Source: JAKSSE01 sp045597645 (lineage in GTDB: Bacteria; Bacillota; Clostridia; Lachnospirales; Lachnospiraceae). From it: 18,485 nucleotides of DNA. The notes beneath the pieces were generated by a model that was given only the letters and a program-made list of their open reading frames with translations, had not been told where the DNA came from and searched no databases. The position numbers and the translations under genes were made by a program. How positions within the stretch are numbered: position 1 is the stretch's first letter; each line of letters opens with the position of its first letter. Below are positions 1-6,780 of the stretch, in pieces. The stretch covers positions 1-18,485 of the forward strand of contig JAZLKM010000029.1 of assembly GCA_045597645.1 (NCBI GenBank), read 5' to 3'.

Positions 1-1
1 T

Positions 2-940
2 GTCGCAGATCGTATCAAAAGATTGCGTGAACTTTTTGGAATTACCGCAAATGATTTAGCAAAGATAACAGGTATTCATCCTGTATCAATAAGAAAATAC
101 GAAACTAATAAAATGGTTCCGGGGATTGATGTGATAGATAAGATGTGTGAAGCACTAAAACTCCCCCGAATGATTTTTGAGGGTTTTCCTAAGCAGCACA
201 CAGATTATCAATTTACTGGCGATTTTTACCAGCAACTCTTCTTACTGCTCGATAACAAAACCTTGTTAGCAGATAAGGAAGGTGAGTATAATTTTGCAAC
301 TGGAGACAATGACAGATTCTTTTCTATTAATCCTCAGCTTGCAAGATATATAAAAATTAAGCAAGGCGATAAAGAAATATCTCTAGATGAGCTTCATATT
401 GAAATTAACACTGAAGAATATGATGCCCTTGAGAATTATGATTGGTTCACAATGTATTTGAATTCTTTAGAAAAAGCCCAAAAAGCAGCGCAAAAAGATT
501 CATGGGATGATGAAGATGAAACAAAAGAAGAATATATAGCCCGTATGATGGAGAATGCAGAAAGACATCGTTTTGATCTGATGCTTACCGATCACAGTTG
601 GCAGCAATACATGGAAGGTTGGATTTCTGGTGAAATTGCCAGCAATGCAATTGAGGCAGAAATTAAAGCCGGCGGCGACTATTATTCTTATGTCGAGAAA
701 CTTGATGCCCCTGAAAAGGAAAAAGAGAAATTAATTCATGCATATGAAAAAGCTTATATTGACGAGATGGTTAAGATGGATGAAGAATATCCTGGTGATA
801 AAGGACGAGCAGAGAAAGATGCTTGGATAGAAAAGAAGATGTCTCTCGTAGATCAGTTCAAAGAAGAGCATCCTGATTATCCAGAACTTGCAAGAAAGCA
901 TGCTTCAGAAAACGCTAGAAAGGCTCGTGGAGAAGCTTAG
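2..940 (+). CDS. XRE-family HTH protein, 5' end outside window
   Basis: The reading frame is open from base 2, so the gene starts upstream; the TTG at 23 is probably internal. The first residues seen (DRIKRLRELFGITANDLAKI, then a segment ending IRKYETNK) are a typical XRE/Cro-type helix-turn-helix: 'RIKRLRE' helix, 'TANDLAKITG' helix, recognition helix 'HPVSIRKYE'. About 250 residues follow that I cannot assign to a family. They are rich in Glu, Lys and Asp with long predicted helices (for example around EKEKEKLIHAYEKAYIDEMVK). No membrane segment or signal peptide is visible. A rho-independent terminator follows 19 bases after the stop. The gene lies next to a duplicated tuf 3' end and repeated boxes, so I infer that it is cargo or a regulator of a mobile element extending to the left. 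HTH assignment is firm; role is unknown. Confidence 0.8.
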   Translation, partial: VADRIKRLRELFGITANDLAKITGIHPVSIRKYETNKMVPGIDVIDKMCEALKLPRMIFEGFPKQHTDYQFTGDFYQQLFLLLDNKTLLADKEGEYNFATGDNDRFFSINPQLARYIKIKQGDKEISLDELHIEINTEEYDALENYDWFTMYLNSLEKAQKAAQKDSWDDEDETKEEYIARMMENAERHRFDLMLTDHSWQQYMEGWISGEIASNAIEAEIKAGGDYYSYVEKLDAPEKEKEKLIHAYEKAYIDEMVKMDEEYPGDKGRAEKDAWIEKKMSLVDQFKEEHPDYPELARKHASENARKARGEA

Positions 941-958
941 ATAAATTAAATTAATGCC

Positions 959-990
959 AATAGCTCCTAGATTTCTGGGAGCTATTTTAT
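959..990 (+). terminator. Rho-independent terminator of the HTH gene
   Basis: AATAGCTCC (959-967) pairs perfectly with GGAGCTATT (978-986) over nine base pairs, followed by a T-rich run. It sits just downstream of the HTH stop codon. Confidence 0.8.
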
Positions 991-998
991 ATTGTTTT

Positions 999-1036
999 GG
1001 CTCTAATCTTAATCAAGATAGAGCCATTTTAGAGCC
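999..1036. repeat. Repeated TAGAGCC boxes, set A (putative integrase arm sites)
   Basis: GGCTCTA (999-1005), 13 bases, TAGAGCC (1019-1025), ATTT, TAGAGCC (1030-1036). The two direct boxes are 11 bases apart, about one helical turn, and the first box is inverted. The same arrangement with the same 13-base gap recurs at 1317-1354. By analogy with tyrosine recombinases I infer arm-type binding sites; no integrase is present in the window to confirm this. Confidence 0.55.
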
Positions 1037-1064
1037 ATCAACAATTTATTGTCATATTTTCACA

Positions 1065-1100
1065 TTAAAATAGGCTCCCGAGATAATTCTCGGAAGCCTT
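1065..1100 (-). terminator. Duplicate tuf-type terminator
   Basis: On the minus strand, AAGGCTTCCGAG and CTCGGGAGCCT form a hairpin (arms at 1072-1082 and 1089-1100) followed by a T-rich run. It has the same layout as the terminator of intact tuf at 1396-1428, including an unpaired C/A in the middle of the stem, but its inner stem sequence differs. It follows the duplicated tuf 3' end. Confidence 0.65.
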
Positions 1101-1123
1101 GAATTTACTGCATTTATAGTAGA

Positions 1124-1178
1124 TTACTCGATGATAGTTGCTACTCTACCAGAACCTACAGTTCTACCACCTTCTCTA
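1124..1178 (-). pseudogene. Duplicated 3' end of tuf (putative att core)
   Basis: Read on the minus strand this segment encodes IREGGRTVGSGRVATIIE and a TAA stop, exactly the C-terminus of the EF-Tu encoded at 1464-2651. Over the last 17 codons the two copies differ at only three bases, all synonymous (ACT/ACA, GCA/GCT, ACT/ACA). Homology stops abruptly upstream, around 1178. No start codon or other part of tuf is present. The pattern fits the displaced gene end left when an element integrates into a conserved gene's 3' end and brings its own replacement end. A remnant of a second tuf gene is the main alternative. Confidence 0.75.
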
Positions 1179-1282
1179 ATTATGACAATATTTTTTCTAT
1201 TATTTCTCTTCCTTTTTCATATCATCATTAACTCGATATCACATTGTTATTGCATCTCATCAATCAATTTTAAGACGAAAAC
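1179..1282. other. AT-rich segment between the two tuf ends, no gene seen
   Basis: About 100 bases, very AT-rich, with pyrimidine runs (TTTTTTCTATTATTTCTCTTCC). I see no ORF, RNA or promoter that I can support. If the two tuf ends are attachment sites, this is what remains of the interior of a very short or decayed element. Confidence 0.4.
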
Positions 1283-1354
1283 AGAGCCATTTTAGAGCCT
1301 AAATACATAATTGATTGGCTCTAAACCTCAAAAAAATAGAGCCATTTTAGAGCC
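1283..1354. repeat. Repeated TAGAGCC boxes, set B (putative integrase arm sites)
   Basis: AGAGCC (1283-1288), ATTT, TAGAGCC (1293-1299), 17 bases, GGCTCTA (1317-1323), 13 bases, TAGAGCC (1337-1343), ATTT, TAGAGCC (1348-1354). The last three boxes repeat the arrangement at 999-1036 exactly. The set lies about 110-180 bases from the end of intact tuf, as set A lies from the duplicated end. A 6-bp inverted repeat (ACTTTA/TAAAGT, 1367-1384) follows. Confidence 0.55.
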
Positions 1355-1395
1355 ACGAGCCTGTTTACTTTAGTACAGTAAAGTGTTTGTGGCGT

Positions 1396-1428
1396 AAAAA
1401 AGGCTCTCAGGGAAAACCCTGAAAGCCT
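1396..1428 (-). terminator. Terminator of tuf
   Basis: On the minus strand AGGCTTTCAGGG, loop TTTT, CCCTGAGAGCCT, then a run of six T. It closes the str operon 36 bases after the tuf stop codon. Confidence 0.9.
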
Positions 1429-1463
1429 TGAATTTACTAGATATTCACACAATCAGCAAGTGA

Positions 1464-2651
1464 TTACTCGATGATTGTAGCTACTCTACCAGAACCTACT
1501 GTTCTACCACCTTCACGGATAGCGAAGGTAAGTCCCTGCTCCATAGCGATTGGGTGGATGAGCTCGATGTTCATCTCGATGTTATCGCCAGGCATGCACA
1601 TCTCTGTACCTGCAGGAAGGTTGCAAACACCAGTAACGTCGGTAGTTCTGAAGTAGAACTGTGGACGATAGTTGTTGAAGAACGGAGTATGACGACCACC
1701 CTCGTCCTTGGTAAGTACGTAAACCTGAGCGGTGAACTTGGTATGGCAGGTAACTGAACCTGGCTTAGCAAGAACCTGTCCACGCTGGATCTGGTCACGG
1801 TTAACACCACGAAGAAGTACACCGATGTTATCACCAGCCTGAGCCTCATCAAGAAGCTTACGGAACATCTCGATACCAGTTACAACTGACTTCATGTTCT
1901 CTTCCTTGATACCGATGATTTCAACTTCATCAGACATATGAAGAGTACCACGCTCTACACGGCCGGTAGCAACGGTACCACGACCAGTGATGGTGAATAC
2001 GTCCTCAACAGGCATAAGGAATGGCTTGTCAGTATCACGCTCTGGATCTGGAATGTAAGAATCAACGGTAGCCATAAGCTCCATGATCTTGTCACCCCAC
2101 TCGCTGTTAGGAACCTCAAGAGCCTTAAGAGCTGAACCCTTAACGATTGGGCAATCGTTGAATCCGTACTCCTCAAGCTGCTCGGTGATCTCCATCTCAA
2201 CGAGCTCAAGAAGCTCTTCGTCATCAACCATATCGCACTTGTTCATGAATACTACGATGTATGGAACACCTACCTGACGAGAAAGAAGGATGTGCTCCTT
2301 GGTCTGAGCCATAACACCATCGGTAGCTGCTACAACGAGGATAGCACCGTCCATCTGAGCTGCACCAGTGATCATGTTCTTAACGTAGTCAGCATGTCCA
2401 GGGCAGTCAACGTGTGCATAGTGACGATTGTCAGTGTTGTACTCAACGTGTGCGGTAGAAATGGTAATACCACGCTCACGCTCTTCCGGAGCCTTATCGA
2501 TGTTCTCGAAATCTACCTTTACGTTACCAGCAACGCGCTCAGCAAGAACCTTGGTGATAGCTGCGGTAAGAGTTGTTTTACCATGATCTACGTGACCGAT
2601 GGTACCAATGTTGCAATGGGTTTTACTACGGTCAAATTTCTCTTTTGCCAT
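1464..2651 (-). CDS. tuf: Elongation factor Tu
   Basis: Delivers aminoacyl-tRNA to the ribosomal A site as a GTPase in the cytoplasm. The 395-residue length is normal for the family. The G1 motif GHVDHGKTT (residues 19-27), RGIT switch I, DCPGH switch II, NKCD and SAL motifs are all present, followed by the two beta-barrel domains ending in GGRTVGSGRVATIIE. The ATG start is preceded by a good GGAGG ribosome binding site. It is the last gene of rpsL-rpsG-fusA-tuf, about 100 bases after fusA, with a hairpin in the gap and a strong terminator behind it. Its last 17 codons are duplicated at 1124-1178, so the 3' end of the gene may have been supplied by an integrated element. Identity is certain. 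Confidence 0.98.
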   Translation of the reverse strand: MAKEKFDRSKTHCNIGTIGHVDHGKTTLTAAITKVLAERVAGNVKVDFENIDKAPEERERGITISTAHVEYNTDNRHYAHVDCPGHADYVKNMITGAAQMDGAILVVAATDGVMAQTKEHILLSRQVGVPYIVVFMNKCDMVDDEELLELVEMEITEQLEEYGFNDCPIVKGSALKALEVPNSEWGDKIMELMATVDSYIPDPERDTDKPFLMPVEDVFTITGRGTVATGRVERGTLHMSDEVEIIGIKEENMKSVVTGIEMFRKLLDEAQAGDNIGVLLRGVNRDQIQRGQVLAKPGSVTCHTKFTAQVYVLTKDEGGRHTPFFNNYRPQFYFRTTDVTGVCNLPAGTEMCMPGDNIEMNIELIHPIAMEQGLTFAIREGGRTVGSGRVATIIE

Positions 2652-2704
2652 TTTAAATTTCCTCCATTTAACGTGACCTCATGCGGGTCATTTGTAAAAA
2701 CACT

Positions 2705-2737
2705 CGGCTACCCGCTATTTTACTAGAAAAGTAGCCG
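2705..2737 (-). promoter_or_regulatory. Hairpin between fusA and tuf
   Basis: CGGCTAC (2705-2711) and GTAGCCG (2731-2737) can form a 7-bp stem with a 19-base loop, followed on the minus strand by GTGTTTTTAC. It could act as a partial terminator or an RNA-processing site that adjusts tuf relative to fusA. On the plus strand it is also followed by ATTTTC, but no plus gene ends here. The role is inferred from position only. Confidence 0.45.
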
Positions 2738-2752
2738 ATTTTCAACAATTAT

Positions 2753-4930
2753 TTATGCCTTATGATCGTTTACGATCTTGTCCTGAACATTCTTCGGAAC
2801 CTGCTCATACTTCTCAAAGAACATAGAGTAATTTCCACGTCCCTGAGTAGAAGAACGAAGCTCTGTAGAATATCCGAACATCTCTGCCAACGGTACAAGA
2901 GCTCTAACGATCTTTCCACCGCCAAGGTCATCCATTGACTGGATCTGTCCACGCTTAGCGTTAAGTGAACCGATAACGTCACCCATGTACTCCTCAGGCA
3001 TAGTTACTTCAACCTTCATGATAGGCTCAAGAATAACCGGATCCGCCTTCTTCATAGCTTCCTTGAATGCCATAGATCCAGCAATGTGGAATGCCATTTC
3101 TGAAGAATCGACTTCATGGTAAGAACCATCATAAACGTTTGCATGTACACCAAGTACCGGGAATCCTGCAAGAACACCAGCAAGAGCTGCTTCCTGGATA
3201 CCCTCTCCAACTGCAGGGATGTATTCCTTCGGAATAGCACCACCGACTACTGAAGACTCGAATACAAGTGTAGGCGGCTCGTTGATAAGGACATTTGCCT
3301 TAGAATCTGCCTCATAGCTCTCAAGTGTAATATCAAGTGGTGAGAACTTAACCTTACAATGTCCGTACTGACCACGACCACCTGACTGCTTAGCATACTT
3401 GTAATCCTGATCAACTTCCTTACGGAAGGTCTCCTTGTAAGCAACCTGAGGTGCACCTACGTTAGCCTCAACCTTGAACTCACGGAGAAGACGATCAACG
3501 ATAATCTCAAGGTGAAGCTCACCCATACCAGCGATGATAGTCTGACCAGTCTCCTGATCGGTATGCTGACGGAAGGTCGGATCCTCTTCAGCAAGCTTAG
3601 CAAGAGCCTCGCCCATCTTCTGCTGACCAGCCTTGGTCTTTGGCTCGATTGCGAGCTCGATAACCGGCTCCGGGAACTCCATAGACTCAAGGATAACTGG
3701 ATGCTGCTCATCGCAGATGGTATCACCAGTGGTAGTAACCTTAAGTCCTACTACTGCAGCGATATCTCCAGAGTATACCTTCTCAAGCTCTTTACGGTTG
3801 TTAGCATGCATCTGAAGAATACGTCCAACACGTTCCTTCTTATCTTTAGTTGCATTCAGGCAGTATGAACCTGAATTAAGTGTACCTGAATATACACGAA
3901 TGAAAGCAAGCTTTCCTACGAATGGGTCGGTCATGATCTTGAATGCAAGAGCAGCGAACGGCTCATCATCAGTAGAATGCTTCTCAACCTCATTACCGTC
4001 AAGGTCTACACCCTTAATAGCCGGTACGTCGGTTGGAGCTGGCATGTACTCAAGTACTGCGTCAAGGAGCTTCTGAACTCCCTTGTTACGATAAGCTGAA
4101 CCACAGCAAACCGGGATAGCTGCGCACTCGCAGGTACCCTTGCGGAGAGCTGCCTTCATAGCCTCTACAGAAGGCTCCTCAGCATTACCATCAAGGTACT
4201 CCATGTACTCCATCATGAGGTCCTCGTCAAGCTCGCAAACCTGCTCAATGAGCTTCTCACGATACTCTTCTGCCTGGTCCTTCATGTCATCCGGGATATC
4301 GGTGATAGAAATATCATCACCCTTATCGTCGTTGTAAATATAAGCCTTCATCTCGAAGAGGTCGATGATTCCCTTGAAATCATCTTCCTTACCGATTGGA
4401 AGCTGAAGAACGATAGCGTTCTTCTTAAGTCTGTTACGAATCTGATCTACAGCTCCGTAGAAGTTTGCACCAAGGATATCCATCTTATTGATGAATGCCA
4501 TACGTGGTACATTATAAGTATCGGCCTGACGCCATACGTTCTCTGACTGCGGCTCTACACCACCCTTAGCGCAGAATACGCCAACGGCTCCGTCAAGAAC
4601 TCTAAGCGAACGCTCAACCTCAACGGTGAAGTCTACGTGTCCAGGAGTATCGATAATATTGATCCGATGCTCTTCTGCTCCAGCCTTAGCCTTGCAGTTC
4701 TCCTGTACAGTCCAGTGACAGGTAGTAGCTGCAGAAGTAATTGTTATACCTCTCTCCTGCTCCTGCTCCATCCAGTCCATGGTAGCGTTACCATCATGGG
4801 TATCACCAATCTTGTAGTTTACACCGGTGTAATAGAGGATTCGCTCTGTAAGTGTTGTTTTACCTGCATCGATATGAGCCATAATACCAATGTTTCTGGT
4901 TCTCTCGAGTGGATATTCTCTTCCAGCCAA
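2753..4930 (-). CDS. fusA: Elongation factor G
   Basis: GTPase that drives ribosomal translocation and, with RRF, ribosome recycling. G1 is AHIDAGKTT (residues 18-26), followed by RGITI, DTPGH and NKMD, then domain II, and the GGRGQYGH segment and the C-terminal domains IV-V. At 725 residues it is somewhat longer than the roughly 690-705 residues usual for the family; the acidic stretch around residues 210-250 may hold part of the surplus. The start is a TTG: AGGAGG lies eight bases before it, and the next in-frame ATG (codon 17) would cut into the G domain. It begins 16 bases after the rpsG stop codon. Confidence 0.97.
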   Translation of the reverse strand: MAGREYPLERTRNIGIMAHIDAGKTTLTERILYYTGVNYKIGDTHDGNATMDWMEQEQERGITITSAATTCHWTVQENCKAKAGAEEHRINIIDTPGHVDFTVEVERSLRVLDGAVGVFCAKGGVEPQSENVWRQADTYNVPRMAFINKMDILGANFYGAVDQIRNRLKKNAIVLQLPIGKEDDFKGIIDLFEMKAYIYNDDKGDDISITDIPDDMKDQAEEYREKLIEQVCELDEDLMMEYMEYLDGNAEEPSVEAMKAALRKGTCECAAIPVCCGSAYRNKGVQKLLDAVLEYMPAPTDVPAIKGVDLDGNEVEKHSTDDEPFAALAFKIMTDPFVGKLAFIRVYSGTLNSGSYCLNATKDKKERVGRILQMHANNRKELEKVYSGDIAAVVGLKVTTTGDTICDEQHPVILESMEFPEPVIELAIEPKTKAGQQKMGEALAKLAEEDPTFRQHTDQETGQTIIAGMGELHLEIIVDRLLREFKVEANVGAPQVAYKETFRKEVDQDYKYAKQSGGRGQYGHCKVKFSPLDITLESYEADSKANVLINEPPTLVFESSVVGGAIPKEYIPAVGEGIQEAALAGVLAGFPVLGVHANVYDGSYHEVDSSEMAFHIAGSMAFKEAMKKADPVILEPIMKVEVTMPEEYMGDVIGSLNAKRGQIQSMDDLGGGKIVRALVPLAEMFGYSTELRSSTQGRGNYSMFFEKYEQVPKNVQDKIVNDHKA

Positions 4931-4946
4931 AACTGTATCCTCCTAA

Positions 4947-5417
4947 TTAGAAACGATAGTGAGCAAACGCCTTGTTTGCCTCTGCCATCTTGTGCATGTC
5001 TTCCTTGCGCTTTACTGATGCGCCTGTGTTGTTAGCAGCATCAAGAAGCTCATTTGCAAGACGATCTACCATGGTCTTCTCACTACGCTTGCGTGAGAAC
5101 ATGGTGAGCCATCTAAGTGCAAGTGCCTGGCGACGAGCGGGGCTAACCTCGATCGGTACCTGATATGTAGCACCACCAACACGTCTTGCCTTTACCTCAA
5201 GTACTGGCATGATGTTGTTCATAGCTGCCTCGAAAACCTCGAGTGCCGGCTTACCTGATGTTTCTTCAACCTGTGCGAAAGCTCCGTATACGATCTTCTG
5301 AGCGACGCCGCGCTTACCATCAAGCATGATGTTGTTGATAAGCTTGGTTACGATCTTGCTATCGTAAATTGGATCTGCTAACACATCTCTTTTCTGAGTA
5401 TGTCCTTTACGTGGCAC
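4947..5417 (-). CDS. rpsG: 30S ribosomal protein S7
   Basis: Binds the 3' major domain of 16S rRNA and nucleates assembly of the 30S head. I chose the GTG at 5417, which gives MPRKGHTQKRDV and 156 residues, the standard S7 length. An upstream in-frame TTG at 5438 would add seven residues encoded by the ribosome binding site itself (AAGGAGGG), so it is rejected. The conserved basic N-terminus, the RRVGGATYQVP segment and the ALRWL helix are present. It follows rpsL after about 150 bases that contain a possible regulatory stem, and precedes fusA by 16 bases. Confidence 0.96.
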   Translation of the reverse strand: MPRKGHTQKRDVLADPIYDSKIVTKLINNIMLDGKRGVAQKIVYGAFAQVEETSGKPALEVFEAAMNNIMPVLEVKARRVGGATYQVPIEVSPARRQALALRWLTMFSRKRSEKTMVDRLANELLDAANNTGASVKRKEDMHKMAEANKAFAHYRF

Positions 5418-5475
5418 GGTCCTTCCCTCCTTAATCAATAATATTTTAGATTAGATCATCGGTACTCACTTTTCT

Positions 5476-5514
5476 GTGTTACATGCCGGAATATTTTAAA
5501 GAACATTCCAACAC
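5476..5514 (-). promoter_or_regulatory. Bulged stem-loop in the rpsL-rpsG spacer
   Basis: On the minus strand GTGTTGGAAT can pair with ATTCC and AACAC, giving two 5-bp helices separated by a 7-base one-sided bulge (GGCATGT), with a 12-base loop. It lies about 60 bases before the rpsG start. In E. coli the S12-S7 spacer is the S7 feedback-control target, so a similar role is possible here; I have no direct evidence for it. A perfect 12-bp palindrome TTACTGCAGTAA (5552-5563) lies just after the rpsL stop. Confidence 0.4.
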
Positions 5515-5568
5515 TAACTAACCATTACATGAAATACGATTTGTTGCCTAGTTACTGCAGTAATTTAA

Positions 5569-5991
5569 TTACTTCTTTGCAGCCTTAGGTCTCTTTGCGC
5601 CGTACTTAGAACGAGCCTGCTTACGGTTAGCAACACCTGCGGTATCAAGTGTACCTCTGATGATATGGTAACGTGTACCAGGAAGATCCTTTACACGACC
5701 ACCACGAATCAGAACCACGCTATGCTCCTGCAGATTGTGACCCTCACCCGGAATATAAGTAGTAACTTCGATTCCGTTTGAAAGACGTACTCTGGCAATC
5801 TTACGAAGTGCTGAGTTCGGCTTCTTAGGGGTTGCAGTCTTAACTGCGGTGCAAACGCCACGCTTCTGTGGTGACGGTGCATCAATAGCCTTCTTGTGAA
5901 GTGAGTTATAGCTTCTCTGAAGAGCCGGTGCAGTTGACTTCTTAACTGAAGTCTGGCGTCCTTTACGAACGAGCTGGTTAAATGTTGGCAT
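5569..5991 (-). CDS. rpsL: 30S ribosomal protein S12
   Basis: Decoding-centre protein of the small subunit. The 140-residue length matches Firmicute S12 with its characteristic insertion relative to E. coli (about residues 24-40). The TPKKPNSALRK motif (K56, K57) and RGGRVKDLPG motif (K101) are intact; these lysines are the classical positions of streptomycin-resistance changes, so the sequence looks wild type. The ATG start has a perfect AAGGAGG six bases upstream. It is the first gene of the str operon, with a near-consensus promoter and a hairpin leader directly upstream. Confidence 0.97.
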   Translation of the reverse strand: MPTFNQLVRKGRQTSVKKSTAPALQRSYNSLHKKAIDAPSPQKRGVCTAVKTATPKKPNSALRKIARVRLSNGIEVTTYIPGEGHNLQEHSVVLIRGGRVKDLPGTRYHIIRGTLDTAGVANRKQARSKYGAKRPKAAKK

Positions 5992-6014
5992 GTCCTTACC
6001 TCCTTAAAGTATTC

Positions 6015-6041
6015 TAGCGCGTCGCAAAATTCGACACGCTA
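6015..6041 (-). promoter_or_regulatory. Leader hairpin of the str operon
   Basis: TAGCGTGTCG and CGACGCGCTA pair over 10 bp (one G-U) with a 7-base loop. It begins at or within a few bases of the expected transcript start and ends about 13 bases before the ribosome binding site. It has no T run, so it is not a terminator; a 5'-stabilising or regulatory role is possible. Confidence 0.55.
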
Positions 6042-6045
6042 GGAC

Positions 6046-6074
6046 ATTGTACTAACTGATATTTATGTTGTCAA
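6046..6074 (-). promoter_or_regulatory. Sigma-A promoter of the str operon
   Basis: Read on the minus strand: a perfect -35 TTGACA (6069-6074), a 17-base spacer and -10 TACAAT (6046-6051). Transcription should start near 6039, about 48 bases before the rpsL start. Confidence 0.9.
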
Positions 6075-6223
6075 GAAAAAACTTTACCCAAAAATGCGAT
6101 TAATAGGCACTATTATCAAGTAAATTTATACTAATATGTGCCAGCTACGACTAAGGCATCCAAAGGTTCTATATATATGTACCTTATAGACACCTTTCTA
6201 CCCAATATAAATCTATTAAATAC

Positions 6224-6346
6224 AAGTCTTTTGATACAAGCCTTTTTTGACACGGGCCTTTTTTGATACGAGCCTTTTTGATACGAGCCTTTTTTTGATA
6301 CAGGTCTTTTCGATATGAGTCTCTTCGATACAGATCCTTTTGATAT
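6224..6346 (-). repeat. Degenerate 15-bp tandem repeat
   Basis: Eight units on the minus strand, each beginning RTATC (one GTGTC), followed by an A run and a short purine-pyrimidine tail (for example GTATCAAAAAGGCTC). Unit lengths are 15, 15, 15, 17, 15, 16, 16 and 14 bases; the differences lie mainly in the A runs. A 76-codon frame (6131-6361), beginning eight bases after the repressor stop, reads through it as V-S-K-R-L-like pentapeptides, with the unequal units shifting the phase in the middle. That frame has no ribosome binding site, so I do not call it a gene. Confidence 0.8.
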
Positions 6347-6368
6347 CAACTTTTTAGACATCTATCTA

Positions 6369-6767
6369 CTAAATAAACTTATCGATAGCCTCCTCTAGCG
6401 ACAGTATTGCATCTTCATCTCCATCACGCACTGCATCCACAATGCAGTGCTCAATATGGTCCTTGAGAATGATCTTACCTGCATTATTAAGGGCAGACTG
6501 CACCGCTGAAAGCTGTATCAAAACTTCTGAGCAATCATATCCCTCTTCCACCATCATCTTAACACGCTCAAGATGACCTATTGCACGTGCCAGTCTATTT
6601 ACTACCGCCTTCTGATTAGCATGTACATGTCCGTGCGGTCCATGTCCATGGCTATGATCATGACTATGTTCATAGTTATCTGCATGTTCATGCTCACTTG
6701 CGTGCTCGTGGTTATGCTCGTGCTCTACTCCAAGCTCGTGTAATCTTCTGTGTTCTGCTTCGTTCAT
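6369..6767 (-). CDS. CsoR/RcnR-family metal-responsive repressor with His-rich N-terminus
   Basis: The all-helical repressor domain of the CsoR/RcnR/FrmR family (DUF156) spans about residues 52-132. C79, H104 and C108 occupy the Cys-His-x3-Cys positions that bind Cu(I) in CsoR. The first 50 residues are unusual: 16 histidines, mostly as HxH or HD pairs, a likely metal-binding or metal-buffering tail. Members are commonly about 85-100 residues; this one is 132 because of the tail. A GGGAG ribosome binding site precedes the ATG. No metal exporter or chaperone gene is adjacent, so the target is unknown; repeated GGCGGTAA boxes upstream are candidate operators for self-control. Copper is favoured by the ligand set, with nickel or zinc possible because of the tail. 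Confidence 0.85.
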   Translation of the reverse strand: MNEAEHRRLHELGVEHEHNHEHASEHEHADNYEHSHDHSHGHGPHGHVHANQKAVVNRLARAIGHLERVKMMVEEGYDCSEVLIQLSAVQSALNNAGKIILKDHIEHCIVDAVRDGDEDAILSLEEAIDKFI

Positions 6768-6780
6768 TTCAATCTCCCAG

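Noticed and set aside
999..1354. CRISPR array
   Set aside because: The repeated boxes are only 7 bases, occur in both orientations, and have no unique spacers of constant length or adjacent cas genes.
2292..2726. 144-codon plus-strand frame opposite tuf
   Set aside because: It is a shadow of tuf on the opposite strand, with no start signals.
5418..5438. TTG start for rpsG, seven codons upstream
   Set aside because: The added residues would be encoded by the ribosome binding site, and the protein would be longer than the standard 156 residues.
6131..6361. 76-codon minus-strand frame after the repressor gene
   Set aside because: It is made mostly of the 15-bp tandem repeat, has no ribosome binding site and no homology I can see. 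I list the repeat instead of a gene.
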